From Cupriavidus necator A5-1 (GTDB lineage: Bacteria > Pseudomonadota > Gammaproteobacteria > Burkholderiales > Burkholderiaceae), in contig NZ_JQLI01000001.1 in NCBI RefSeq assembly GCF_000744095.1, forward strand, positions 2,666,001 to 2,730,000: 64,000 nucleotides of DNA, given 5' to 3'. The translations under genes and the position numbers were made by a program. Positions 44,647 to 53,232 of this stretch are shown in pieces; position 1 is the stretch's first letter; each line of letters opens with the position of its first letter. The notes below the pieces were generated by a model. It worked only from the letters and a program-made list of their open reading frames with translations, had not been told where the DNA came from and searched no databases.

Positions 44647-45543
44647 CTATGCCTGCGCGTCCGGCCGGCCCTGCCGCAGCACCCATGCCACCGCGCGCGC
44701 CAGGAAGGGCGAGGTATCGCCCGCACGCTGGCTCATGATCACCGGCGAGACGAAGCCCGGTGCGTCGATGGGGCAGTAGCGCACGTCGTCGCGGTGCAGG
44801 CGCTGCACGGAGGCGGGCACCAGTGTAATGCCCAGTCCCGCCGCCACCAGCCCCAGCGCGGTCTGCAGTTCGTTGGCTTCCTGTACCACGCGTAGCTGCA
44901 ACCCCTGTGCGCGGAACAGCGACAGCACATGGTCGGCATAGCTGGGCCGCGGCCGGGCAGGGTAAAGCACGAACGGGTGGTGCGCCAGGGTCTCGGCGGT
45001 CAGCGTGCCGTCGCGCGGTATCGGCTGCGCCGCGGGCAGGGCGGCGACCAGCGGCTCGGCCATCACTACCTGCTGCGTGATGGCCGGATCGTTCAGCGCA
45101 ATGCGGCCAAAGCCCAGGTCGATGCGCCCGGCCTTCAGGGCCGCCACCTGCTGCACCGTGATCATCTCGCTCAGGCCCACCTCCACCTGGCTGTCGGCGC
45201 CGCGCAGCTCGCGGATCAGTTCCGGCAGGAAGCCGTACAGCACCGAGGGCACGAAGCCGATGCCGAACCAGCGCTTCTCGTTGCGGCCGATGCGGCGCGT
45301 GCCCTCGATGGCTTCGTCCAGCCGCTGGGTCAGTTGCAGCGATTGCTCCAGTAGGAAGCGCCCGGCCTCGGTCAGGCGCAGGCCGCGGCCGACGCGGTCG
45401 AACAGCGCCACGCCGATTTCTTCCTCGACCTGGCGGATCTGGCGCGACAGTGGCGGCTGGGCCATATGCAGCAGCGACGCCGCCCGCGTCACATTGAGTT
45501 CCTGGGCGACGGTCTGGAAATAGCGCAGGTGACGGAGTTCCAT
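44647..45543 (-). CDS. catR: LysR family regulator of the catBC operon
   Basis: A 298-residue LysR regulator of the CatR/BenM/CatM group: MELRHLRYFQTVAQELNVTR and LLHMAQPPLSRQIRQVEEEI form the DNA-binding domain, and the effector domain has FGIGFVPSVLYGFLPELIREL, DLGFGRIALNDPAI, ALGLVAAGLGITLVPASVQRL. It is divergent from catB, and a perfect ATAC-N7-GTAT site lies 17 bases before its start. Likely inducer is cis,cis-muconate, by family. It is intact, unlike its neighbour at 43892. Confidence 0.88.
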   Translation of the reverse strand: MELRHLRYFQTVAQELNVTRAASLLHMAQPPLSRQIRQVEEEIGVALFDRVGRGLRLTEAGRFLLEQSLQLTQRLDEAIEGTRRIGRNEKRWFGIGFVPSVLYGFLPELIRELRGADSQVEVGLSEMITVQQVAALKAGRIDLGFGRIALNDPAITQQVVMAEPLVAALPAAQPIPRDGTLTAETLAHHPFVLYPARPRPSYADHVLSLFRAQGLQLRVVQEANELQTALGLVAAGLGITLVPASVQRLHRDDVRYCPIDAPGFVSPVIMSQRAGDTSPFLARAVAWVLRQGRPDAQA

Positions 45544-45559
45544 ATCAGGACCTTTATGC

Positions 45560-45574
45560 ATACCCGTGAGGTAT
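45560..45574. promoter_or_regulatory. BenM/CatM-type operator between catR and catB
   Basis: A perfect ATAC-CCGTGAG-GTAT site. It is nearly identical to 43873-43887, including the inner C and G next to each arm. A weaker site GCAT-N7-GTAT lies at 45643-45657 just before the catB start. Confidence 0.65.
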
Positions 45575-45661
45575 GGGACTAGACATCATCGGTCTTGGAC
45601 TCCAGTACAGTCAAGGCGCATACTCCAGCGCAATATCAAATTGCATCGAAAAGGTATCAAA

Positions 45662-46792
45662 GTGGGCAACCAAGCGACGATCACGGCAGTCCAGGCAATC
45701 CTGGTCGACCTGCCGACTATCCGGGCGCACCAGCTCGCCATGGCAACCATGCAGCAGCAGACGCTGGTCATCGTGCGGCTGCAGTGCAGCGACGGCATCG
45801 AAGGCATCGGCGAGGCCACCACCATCGGCGGCCTGTCCTATGGCGATGAAAGTCCCGAAGGCATCAAACTCACCATCGACACCTACCTGGCCCCCGCGCT
45901 GGTCGGCCAGGACGCCGCCAACGTGCATGCGGCCATGGCGCGCCTGAACAAGGTCGCGCGCGGCAACCGCTTCGCCAAGTCGGCGCTGGAAACCGCGTTG
46001 CTGGATGCGCAGGGCAAGCGCCTGGGCGTGCCGCTGGCCACGCTGCTGGGCGGCGCCGTGCGCGACACGCTGCCGGTGCTGTGGACCCTGGCCAGCGGGG
46101 ATACCGGGCGCGATATCGCAGAGGCCGAGCAACTGCTGGAAGCGCGCCGCCACAACACCTTCAAGCTCAAGATCGGACGGCGCGCCGTGCGCGACGACGT
46201 GGCCCACGTGGCGGCGATCAAGCGCGCGCTGGGTGATCGTGCCCGCGTGACCGTGGACGTGAACCAGGCCTGGAACGAGGCTGAGGCCGCCACCGGCATT
46301 GCGATGCTGGAAGCCGCCGGCATCGACCTGATCGAACAGCCCACGCCGCGCGAGCAGCGGGCCGCGCTGGCCCGGCTGGCCGCGCGCTTTATCGTGCCGA
46401 TCATGGCCGACGAGGCGGTGTGCGGGCCGGAAGACGCGATGGAGCTGGCGCGCATCGGCGGCGCCGACGTGTTTGCCCTGAAGATCGCCAAGTCCGGCGG
46501 CATCTTCGGCATGCTGCGCACCGCGGCTGTCGGCGATGCGGCCGGCATCGCGCTCTATGGCGGCACCATGCTGGAAGGCAGCGTGGGCACCATCGCCGCC
46601 GCCCACGGCTTCTGCACGCTGCCGCAGCTCGCATGGGGCACCGAGCTGTTCGGGCCGCTGCTGCTCGAGGACGACGTGGTCGCCACGCGGCCGGAGTACC
46701 GGGATTTTGCCCTGCACCTGCCGCAAGGGCCGGGCCTTGGGCTCGCGCTGGACGAGGACAAACTGGCGCACTATCGCCGCAAGCAAGGCTGA
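45662..46792 (+). CDS. catB: Muconate cycloisomerase
   Basis: A 376-residue enolase-superfamily enzyme converting cis,cis-muconate to muconolactone with a divalent metal. It has the family N-terminus ITAVQAILVDLPTIRAHQLA, the lysine pair in TFKLKIGRRAVRD, metal acids in VTVDVNQAWNE, LIEQPTPREQ and PIMADEAVCGP, and the general base in FALKIAKSGG. A GTG start was chosen with AAGG upstream, giving the usual length; an upstream ATG at 45566 would add 32 unrelated residues. The catC gene follows after 38 bases. Confidence 0.92.
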   Translation: MGNQATITAVQAILVDLPTIRAHQLAMATMQQQTLVIVRLQCSDGIEGIGEATTIGGLSYGDESPEGIKLTIDTYLAPALVGQDAANVHAAMARLNKVARGNRFAKSALETALLDAQGKRLGVPLATLLGGAVRDTLPVLWTLASGDTGRDIAEAEQLLEARRHNTFKLKIGRRAVRDDVAHVAAIKRALGDRARVTVDVNQAWNEAEAATGIAMLEAAGIDLIEQPTPREQRAALARLAARFIVPIMADEAVCGPEDAMELARIGGADVFALKIAKSGGIFGMLRTAAVGDAAGIALYGGTMLEGSVGTIAAAHGFCTLPQLAWGTELFGPLLLEDDVVATRPEYRDFALHLPQGPGLGLALDEDKLAHYRRKQG

Positions 46793-46830
46793 GCATCAGC
46801 CCCCAACGCAATACGATCGGAGGAACCCTC

Positions 46831-47109
46831 ATGCTTTATCTGGTACGGATGGACGTCAACTTGCCGCACGACATGCCCGCGGCCCAGGCCGATGAGATCA
46901 AGGCGCGCGAGAAGGCCTACGCGCAGGACTTGCAGCGCCAGGGCAAGTGGCAGCAGCTCTATCGCGTGGTGGGCGAATACGCCAACTACAGCATCTTCGA
47001 TGTCGAATCCAACGACGAGCTGCACACGCTGCTGGCCGCGCTGCCGCTGTTCCCGTATATGAAGCTCGCGGTGACGCCGCTGGCGAAGCATCCGTCGTCG
47101 ATACGCTGA
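46831..47109 (+). CDS. catC: Muconolactone delta-isomerase
   Basis: A 92-residue protein with the complete family sequence: MLYLVRMDVNLPHDMP at the start, WQQLYRVVGEYANYSIFDVE in the middle and LPLFPYMKLAVTPLAKHPSS at the end. It converts muconolactone to 3-oxoadipate enol-lactone. AGGAGG-like ribosome site (CGGAGGAACCCTC) precedes ATG. It is cotranscribed with catB and the Bug gene. Confidence 0.94.
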   Translation: MLYLVRMDVNLPHDMPAAQADEIKAREKAYAQDLQRQGKWQQLYRVVGEYANYSIFDVESNDELHTLLAALPLFPYMKLAVTPLAKHPSSIR

Positions 47110-47140
47110 ACAATTCAATCAAAAGACAGGACGGAGACAA

Positions 47141-48154
47141 ATGAAATCCCTGCTGCAACGGCTGTTCCCGCGGCCTTCGATGACACCTGGCGCCCGCACC
47201 GGCGCCGCCGCGATGATGCTTGCCGTGGCAGCGGCCAGCGCGCCCGCCCATGCCGCCTGGCCCGACCACCCGATCCGCTGGATCGTGCCGTTCCCCGCCG
47301 GCGGCGCGATGGACAATATCGCCCGCACGCTGGGTGAAGACATGTCGCGCACGCTCGGCCAGGCCGTCGTGGTGGAGAACCGCCCCGGCGCCGGTGGCAA
47401 TATCGGCGCGGAGCTGGTCGCGCGCGCGCCGGCCGACGGCTACACGCTGATCATCGTTGCCAACGGCATGGCGGTGAATCCCGCCCTGTACGGCAAGCTC
47501 AGCTACGACCCGGTGAAGGACTTTGCCCCGGTGTCGCTGCTGGCCGTGGTACCCAACGTGCTGGTGGCCAGCAAGGCGAAGACGCCCGCCAAGACGGTGG
47601 CGGAGGTGGTGGCCAATGCCAAGGCGCGGCCGGGCAAGTACACCTATGCGTCAGCGGGCAATGGCACCTCGATCCACCTGGCGGGCGAGCTGTTCACTTC
47701 CATGGCGGGCGTCGACCTGCTGCATGTTCCCTACAAGGGCAGCGGCCCCGCCATGACCGACCTGCTTGGCGGCCAGGTCGACTATATGTTCGACAGCATT
47801 ACCTCGGCCAAGCCGCATATCGATTCCGGCAAGCTCACCGCCATTGCGGTGACGACCAGCAAGCGCTCGACGGCGCTGCCCAATGTGCCCACCGTGGCCG
47901 AGTCGGGCCTGCCTGGCTATGAGCTGTCGCCCTGGTTCGCTGCCTTCGTGCCGGCGCGCACACCGCCCGCCGCGATCGAAGGGCTGAACCGCGCCATGCT
48001 TGAGGCGCTGCGCAAGCCTGCCGTGCAGAAGCGGCTGGCGGCGATTGGCGCGGAACCCATCGGCAGCACGCCGGCAGCGCTGCGCGACCACCTGGCCCGC
48101 GAGACCGCCAAGTGGGGCGAGCTGATCCGCGCCCGCGGCATCCACGCGGATTGA
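47141..48154 (+). CDS. Bug/TctC-type solute-binding receptor of the cat operon
   Basis: A 337-residue periplasmic receptor. The signal peptide includes AAAMMLAVAAASAPAHA. Mature start AWPDHPIRWIVPFPAGGAMD, then VVVENRPGAGGNIGAELVAR, LLHVPYKGSGPAMTDLLGGQ, and PNVPTVAESGLPGYELSPWF. The gene begins 31 bases after catC, so the receptor probably binds an aromatic acid, muconate or a related metabolite; this is inferred from location. No TctAB-like membrane subunits accompany it. Confidence 0.88.
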   Translation: MKSLLQRLFPRPSMTPGARTGAAAMMLAVAAASAPAHAAWPDHPIRWIVPFPAGGAMDNIARTLGEDMSRTLGQAVVVENRPGAGGNIGAELVARAPADGYTLIIVANGMAVNPALYGKLSYDPVKDFAPVSLLAVVPNVLVASKAKTPAKTVAEVVANAKARPGKYTYASAGNGTSIHLAGELFTSMAGVDLLHVPYKGSGPAMTDLLGGQVDYMFDSITSAKPHIDSGKLTAIAVTTSKRSTALPNVPTVAESGLPGYELSPWFAAFVPARTPPAAIEGLNRAMLEALRKPAVQKRLAAIGAEPIGSTPAALRDHLARETAKWGELIRARGIHAD

Positions 48155-48188
48155 TGCCGTTGCGATGCGCTTTCCACGACCGCCAGCG

Positions 48189-48308
48189 GGCTCCCTCTCC
48201 CGCTTGCGGGTTGGGGTGAGGGCGGGAGCGTCCACGAAGTGAGGCGACACGATGCTTGCCGCGCGCCGGCCCTCACCCCCGGCCCCTCTCCCGCAAGCGG
48301 GAGAGGGC
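48189..48308. repeat. GC-rich inverted repeat pair (dispersed intergenic type)
   Basis: CTCCCTCTCCCGCTTGCGGG at 48190-48209 with GGGGTGAGGGC downstream is mirrored by GCCCTCACCCCCGG, then CCTCTCCCGCAAGCGGGAG at about 48268-48303. The two arms are inverted copies of one unit and can fold into a long hairpin. Similar CCCTCACCCC...CTCTCCCGCAAGCGGGAGAGG units are common in proteobacterial intergenic DNA. Confidence 0.7.
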
Positions 48309-48365
48309 GCAATCCGCCCGATTCCCACATCCTGACAAATGTTCTCAAGGAACAACCACTACTTC

Positions 48366-49151
48366 ATGAGCACTGCGACACGCGGCGATCTTCGCCTCCA
48401 CTACGAACTCGAAGGCCCGGCCGACGCGCCGGTGCTGGTCATGTCCAACTCGCTCGGCACCACGCTGGCAATGTGGGACCCGCAAATGCCCGTACTGCGC
48501 CAGCACTTCCGCGTGCTGCGCTACGACACGCGCGGCCATGGTGCTTCGTCGGTGAGCGCGGAGCCATTCGGCATGGCCGAACTCGGCGCCGATGTGCTGG
48601 CGGTGATGGACCATGCGGGCGTGCAGCGCGCGCACTTCTGCGGCCTGTCGATGGGCGGCATGACGGGCATGTGGCTGGCGCGGCATCACCCGGATCGCTT
48701 CGGCCGCTTCGTGCTGGCGAACACCGCTGCGCTGATCGGGCCGGCCTCGGGCTGGAACACCCGCATCGAGACGGTGCAGCGCGACGGCATGGCTGCCATT
48801 GTCGAAGGCGTCCTGGCACGCTGGTTCACGCCGGCCTGGCTGGCGGGCGATCCCGCTCGTATAGCGCCTGTGCGCGCCATGCTTGAACAGGCCGATGGAT
48901 CGGGCTACATCGCCAACTGCGCGGCGGTGCGGGACGCTGACCTGCGCGAGCTGCTGCCGGCTATCGAGGCTGAAGTTCTGGTCATTGCCGGCCTTCAGGA
49001 TGCGGCGACCACGCCCGAGCAGGGGCGAGCCGTGGCTGACGCGATGCCTCGCGCGGCTTATCTGTCGCTCGATGCGGCTCACCTTTCCAATTGGGAGCTG
49101 CCCGGCGAATTTGCGGATGCTGTGACCGCTTTCCTGCAGCGTAGCCGCTGA
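48366..49151 (+). CDS. pcaD: 3-oxoadipate enol-lactonase
   Basis: A 261-residue alpha/beta hydrolase. PcaD landmarks are LHYELEGPADAPVLVMSNSLGTTLAMWDPQ in residues 10-39, RVLRYDTRGHGASS, the nucleophile box FCGLSMGGMTGMWLARH, LANTAALIGPASGWNTRI, and the late VIAGLQDAATTPEQG (Asp) and SLDAAHLSNWE (His). It hydrolyses 3-oxoadipate enol-lactone to beta-ketoadipate, completing the step after CatC. It lies downstream of the Bug gene across an inverted-repeat-rich gap. An upstream ATG at 48339 is possible, but the MSTATRGD start fits the family. Confidence 0.9.
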   Translation: MSTATRGDLRLHYELEGPADAPVLVMSNSLGTTLAMWDPQMPVLRQHFRVLRYDTRGHGASSVSAEPFGMAELGADVLAVMDHAGVQRAHFCGLSMGGMTGMWLARHHPDRFGRFVLANTAALIGPASGWNTRIETVQRDGMAAIVEGVLARWFTPAWLAGDPARIAPVRAMLEQADGSGYIANCAAVRDADLRELLPAIEAEVLVIAGLQDAATTPEQGRAVADAMPRAAYLSLDAAHLSNWELPGEFADAVTAFLQRSR

Positions 49152-49393
49152 CCCAGGCTGCGGCGGATGGAGCACCTTGCAGGTTGCGCGACGGCCCCGT
49201 TCTGAGGGCGGGCGGGGCAGGGCGAGCCCGGGCCGAATGGCGGCGCTGCAAACTGCAGCTGCGCCGCGACCGGGTTTCCCACATTTCGTCCCGCGGCGCA
49301 TCACCGCCTCCCCCGCGTTGCCCTTCGCGCCTTGCCGTCCTACAACTGGAGTGTGGGCCGGAAGGCACCGGACCGCATTCGAGGAGGAGCATC

Positions 49394-50239
49394 ATGTGCC
49401 GCTGGCTGGCCTACTCGGGCAAATCCGTTGCGCTGGAAACGGTGCTGTTCCAGCCGGAACACTCGCTGATCGACCAGAGCCTGAATTCGCGGCTGGGTCA
49501 TACCACCACCAATGGCGACGGGTTCGGCGTCGGGTGGTACGGACGTCACTCGGAGGTGCCGTTCCGCTACCGCTGCCTGCACCCGGCCTGGAGCGACACC
49601 AACCTGCGCGAGACGGCGCGGGCGGTGCGGGCGCCGCTGTTCGTCGCCCATGTGCGCGCGGCCACCGGCACGCCGACGCAGGAGACCAACTGCCATCCGT
49701 TCCGCTTCGGCCGCTGGCTTTTCGTCCATAACGGCCTGATCCGCGAATACCCCGTCGTGCGGCGCGACCTGATGATGGCCGTGGCGCCGCACCTGTTCCG
49801 CTGGATCGAGGGATCGACCGATTCCGAGGTGATGTTCTTCCTGGCCCTGACCTTCGGCCTGGAGCGCGACCCGCGCGGCGCGCTGGAGCAGATGGCGGGG
49901 CTGATCGAGGACGTCGGCCACCGCTACGACGTGCAGTTTCCGCTCAACATGACCGTCTGCGTGACCGATGGCCAGCAGATCGTGGCGGCGCGTTATTCGA
50001 GCGAGGCGGACTCGCGCACGCTGTTCCACAGCACCTCGTTCCGGCAGTTGCGCGCGCTCTACCCGGACGACCCGCGCATCATCGCCGCCGGCGACAATGC
50101 CTTCCTGGTGCTGTCCGAGCCGCTGATCGACGTGCAGGGGGTGTGGGAGGAGATTCCCGAGGCGACCATCCTGATTGCCCGCAATGGCGAGATCGAGCAC
50201 AACCGCTTCTTGCCGCGGCTGCCGAACCATTCGACATAA
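49394..50239 (+). CDS. Class II glutamine amidotransferase
   Basis: A 281-residue Ntn-type amidotransferase (YafJ/EgtC-like). The nucleophile Cys2 follows Met in MCRWLAYSGKSVALE. Further GATase II motifs are HTTTNGDGFGVGWYG, PLFVAHVRAATGTP and CHPFRFGRWLFVHNGLI, then GSTDSEVMFFLAL. No synthase domain is attached, so the ammonia acceptor is unknown. GAGGAGGAG precedes ATG, and the start is fixed by the need for Cys at position 2. Monocistronic as far as visible. Confidence 0.9.
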   Translation: MCRWLAYSGKSVALETVLFQPEHSLIDQSLNSRLGHTTTNGDGFGVGWYGRHSEVPFRYRCLHPAWSDTNLRETARAVRAPLFVAHVRAATGTPTQETNCHPFRFGRWLFVHNGLIREYPVVRRDLMMAVAPHLFRWIEGSTDSEVMFFLALTFGLERDPRGALEQMAGLIEDVGHRYDVQFPLNMTVCVTDGQQIVAARYSSEADSRTLFHSTSFRQLRALYPDDPRIIAAGDNAFLVLSEPLIDVQGVWEEIPEATILIARNGEIEHNRFLPRLPNHST

Positions 50240-50401
50240 CGGGCAGCGACGGGGCACCGTCAGGGGCGCCGCGAGGCAGGTGGCGTCGGCTCTGGCAGGC
50301 GCCAGGGTCTTGCGCACTTCAGATCAACTAGAATAGCTACCGTGATCATCGACGGTGACGTGCATGCCGCATGCACTGCCGGTCGGGACGAAGGAGCCGA
50401 G

Positions 50402-51076
50402 ATGAGTTCGGAGTCGCATTCGACTTCGGCAAAAAGCCCACACGACCGCAAGGATCCAGTGGTCTATGTGGTCGACGACGACGAGGGGATGCGACTCGCC
50501 CTTGGCGGCCTGCTGCGCTCAGTCGGGCTGCGCGTGGAGACATTCGAATCGTCGCAGGACTTTCTTGCTTTCCCGAAGGACGACGCCCCCAGTTGCCTAA
50601 TTCTCGATGTCAGGCTGCGCGGCGAAAGCGGCCTTGCCTTGCAGGAACACGTTGCGAAGAGCGGTGTGCGCATGCCGATCGTATTCATGACAGGGCATGG
50701 CGACATCGCGATGACAGTCAAGGCGATGAAAGCGGGGGCAGTCGATTTCCTCGCGAAGCCGTTTCGCGACCAGGACATGCTGGACGCAGTCGCTAATGCG
50801 CTGGCTCGCGACGGTGAGCGTCTCGCGGCCGAACAATCGATCGCGGCGCTTCGTGCTGCCTACGGCTCGCTGACACCGCGCGAACGGGAAGTCATGGGGT
50901 TCGTCGTGGCCGGCCTGATGAACAAGCAAATCGCCTCCGAGATGAATCTCAGCGAGATTACCGTGAAGATTCACCGGGGGCAGGTCATGAAAAAGATGGC
51001 GGCGCGATCCGTTGCGGATCTCGTCAGAAAATCAGAATCACTGGGCGTCGATCCGCAGCCGCAGAAGTCGCCTTGA
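50402..51076 (+). CDS. FixJ/TodT-like response regulator
   Basis: A 224-residue regulator with an N-terminal receiver (VVYVVDDDEGMRLALGGLL; phosphoacceptor Asp69 in LILDVRL; FMTGHGD; Lys in FLAKPFRD) and a C-terminal LuxR-type helix-turn-helix (LTPREREVMGFVVAGLMNKQ, IASEMNLSEITVKIHRGQVM). AAGGAG lies five bases before ATG 50402. The frame can extend to 50342. The hybrid kinase at 53233 is the nearest candidate partner; FixJ-type regulators often pair with PAS/HWE or complex kinases. It is divided from the kinase by a lone receiver and a LysR gene. Confidence 0.9.
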   Translation: MSSESHSTSAKSPHDRKDPVVYVVDDDEGMRLALGGLLRSVGLRVETFESSQDFLAFPKDDAPSCLILDVRLRGESGLALQEHVAKSGVRMPIVFMTGHGDIAMTVKAMKAGAVDFLAKPFRDQDMLDAVANALARDGERLAAEQSIAALRAAYGSLTPREREVMGFVVAGLMNKQIASEMNLSEITVKIHRGQVMKKMAARSVADLVRKSESLGVDPQPQKSP

Positions 51077-51103
51077 GGCCGGCGATATCGGGTCGTCGAT
51101 CCG

Positions 51104-51475
51104 CTATGGCTGATCCAGCGCGACGCTGAGCCAATGCGCAATGGCGTCGGCATCGACCGGCTTGTCGAGTACAGCCAGCGCGCCGCTCGCCAGGGCCTTC
51201 GCCTTCAGCTCGGCCGTCGGGAACGCCGTGATGAATATGGTCGGCGGCGAGTATCCCAGTGCCAGGATGCGGTCGTGCATCGCAACCCCTGACATGCCGG
51301 GCATCATGACGTCCGAGATCAGGAATGACGTCTCGGCGATCTGGCCGGATTGCAAGAATTCCTCTGCCGATGCGAACAGGCGTGTTTGCCTGCCGAGCGA
51401 GCGTACGAGACTCGCCGTCGCCAGGCGGACGGCCTCGTCGTCATCGACAATCGAAACCAGCTGAGCGGAACACAA
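51104..51475 (-). CDS. Stand-alone receiver-domain protein
   Basis: A 123-residue single receiver domain: acidic pocket VSIVDDDEAVRLA, phosphoacceptor Asp55 in FLISDVMMPGMSG, Thr in IFITAFPT and Lys in VLDKPVDA. No output domain. The only plausible start is TTG at 51475, with GGAGGGG about eight bases upstream, suggesting low translation. It faces the FixJ-like regulator (convergent, 27 bases apart). It may act as a phosphate sink or relay with the kinase at 53233. Confidence 0.8.
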   Translation of the reverse strand: MCSAQLVSIVDDDEAVRLATASLVRSLGRQTRLFASAEEFLQSGQIAETSFLISDVMMPGMSGVAMHDRILALGYSPPTIFITAFPTAELKAKALASGALAVLDKPVDADAIAHWLSVALDQP

Positions 51476-51906
51476 AAGACCCCTCCACCTTCAGGAAAGG
51501 GCGCACGCAGCCAGAACGGCGCCGGGTGCGTCACGTGCGTCTACCATACCCAGCGTAATTCTCATATCAGCGGCCGAGAATCATACAAACGTATAGGCGC
51601 GTCGCAAGCACATCGCCAAACCTGCTCCGAAGACCGTCTACGCCAGGTATGGTGCAGGTCCGCTGGAAACGGCGAACACATACTTTGATATGAGTCCCGG
51701 CGGTCCGTAATATGAGTCCCGGCGTTCCGTACATTCCAGCCGTGGGGCCGTGCTCCGGTCCGGCGGGTTATACCCTGGTATGAGCGTTCGAAGCCTATGT
51801 AGGGGCAGCGCTACCAGTCCGTAGAATGGGTTTGTGGCGCCCGCGCGCCTACCCTTGTCTCATGGCCGGTGCGATCGCGCAGTGCGCCAATAAGTGGAGG
51901 CCCTCC
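51476..51906. other. Intergenic region with tandem repeat
   Basis: No supported gene. It contains a 22-bp tandem duplication (51688-51731), a short palindrome ATAC-AAAC-GTAT at about 51584-51595, and the ribosome site of the LysR gene at its end. It is the likely control region of the receiver and LysR genes. Confidence 0.5.
51688..51731. repeat. 22-bp tandem direct repeat
   Basis: Two adjoining 22-base units, each starting ATATGAGTCCCGGCG and ending TCCGTA, differ at one position (G/T at unit base 16). Two helical turns per unit makes a tandem operator plausible. Confidence 0.65.
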
Positions 51907-52944
51907 ATGGAACAATCGGATACATCGCAGCGTGGCTTTCGCGTTGGCTTGCCAAACAGCGCTGACACTTTGTCCGCCTGTTTCGCAACGAGCTACAGCG
52001 GAATCATCGCGTTCATGGCGGTCGCCACTGAGGGAAGCTTCGCCAAGGCTGGGGAACGATTGGGGATCGGGCGCTCGGCGGTGTGTCGAAATGTCCAGAA
52101 GCTGGAAATGCAGCTAAGCACGCGCTTGTTTCTCCGCACTACGAGGACAACGCAGCTGACGCGAGAGGGCGAGAGGTTCTTCGAGAACTGCAACCAGGGC
52201 GTGACCCATATTGTCGAGGCAATGAACGACATGCTGGAGCTTCGCCAGGGTCCGCCGCGCGGCTTGCTTCGCATCAGCTCGACAGTCGGATTTGGACGCA
52301 AGGTGGTTGCACCGCTGCTTTCCAGGTTCTCCGAGGCCTACCCCGATATCGCGATCGACCTGCTTCTGGATGACCGGCCAACAGATTTCGCTGCCGAACA
52401 GATCGATGTCGCATTTCGCGATGGCCGCATCGAGGATTCCAGCATCATTGCGAAACAGTTGATTCCGATGCAGATGGTACTGTGCGCGTCCCGTTCCTAT
52501 GCCGATACGCGGGGACTGCCATCCACGCTGGAAGAGCTGAGGCAGCACGACTGTATTAACTTGAGAGTCGCCGGCGGTCGCGTCCTGGATTGGGAGTTCA
52601 AGGTTGACGGCCATATGCGCAAGTATCTGCCGACTGCCAGTTTGACGTTCAATGACGTAGACCTGGTACTGAAGGCAGTCCTGGAAGGACGCGGAATTGC
52701 CCAGATGCCGGCGTATCTGGTTCGCGATCACATCGCGAGCAATGAGCTCGTCATGGCGTTAAGGCGGTATGTGCCGGACGACCGGGGCCACTACATCTGC
52801 TACCTTTGCCGGCAGCATTTGCCGTCACGGATTCGTGTGTTTGTTGATTTCATGACCGAGCAGATCCGCGCGCTCGATCTGAATTACCTGACGGACTTCG
52901 ATACGGATGACACCGGGACTTCGACAGAGAAGATGGCGGCCTGA
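51907..52944 (+). CDS. LysR family transcriptional regulator
   Basis: A 345-residue LysR regulator. The DNA-binding domain is offset by about 30 residues: IIAFMAVATEGSFAKAGERL, then GIGRSAVCRNVQKLEMQLST. The effector domain has LLRISSTVGFGRKVVAPLL, IDVAFRDGRIEDSSIIAKQL and LEGRGIAQMPAYLVRDHI. Group resemblance is to DmlR/AaeR-like regulators. ATG 51907 has GGAGG upstream. The base composition is a little lower in GC than neighbours. It lies between the two signalling genes and the large kinase; its target is unknown, with the 22-bp tandem repeat as candidate operator. Confidence 0.86.
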   Translation: MEQSDTSQRGFRVGLPNSADTLSACFATSYSGIIAFMAVATEGSFAKAGERLGIGRSAVCRNVQKLEMQLSTRLFLRTTRTTQLTREGERFFENCNQGVTHIVEAMNDMLELRQGPPRGLLRISSTVGFGRKVVAPLLSRFSEAYPDIAIDLLLDDRPTDFAAEQIDVAFRDGRIEDSSIIAKQLIPMQMVLCASRSYADTRGLPSTLEELRQHDCINLRVAGGRVLDWEFKVDGHMRKYLPTASLTFNDVDLVLKAVLEGRGIAQMPAYLVRDHIASNELVMALRRYVPDDRGHYICYLCRQHLPSRIRVFVDFMTEQIRALDLNYLTDFDTDDTGTSTEKMAA

Positions 52945-53232
52945 ATCTGCTTCCGGTCGCAACCGGCCCACATGTGAAGACAATGCCACTTAAGTAAGTC
53001 CACCCCGAACCGGCCCGCCAAAGTTTGCGCCAGACTCGGTCCCACCCCGTCCCTCCGACCACTCCCGATTCCGCCGCAGTGTATGCTGAACAGCGTTGGT
53101 AATCGCGGAGCTGCCGTGTTGTCAACCGCTTTCGGAGCGTGCCCTGCCCGGATTATGCTCGGACGAACATAGCGTCCAACCCAATAACGGGCGGCAGCCT
53201 GCTGGCAGCGTGCGGCAGATGAAGACCTAAAT
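52945..53232. other. Gap before the large kinase gene
   Basis: About 290 bases without a supported gene on either strand. I see no clear terminator or repeat; it presumably carries the promoter of the kinase gene. Confidence 0.4.

Noticed and set aside
52850..53125. A 91-codon minus-strand frame before the giant kinase
   Set aside because: No similarity that I recognise, no ribosome site, and it overlaps the end of the LysR gene.
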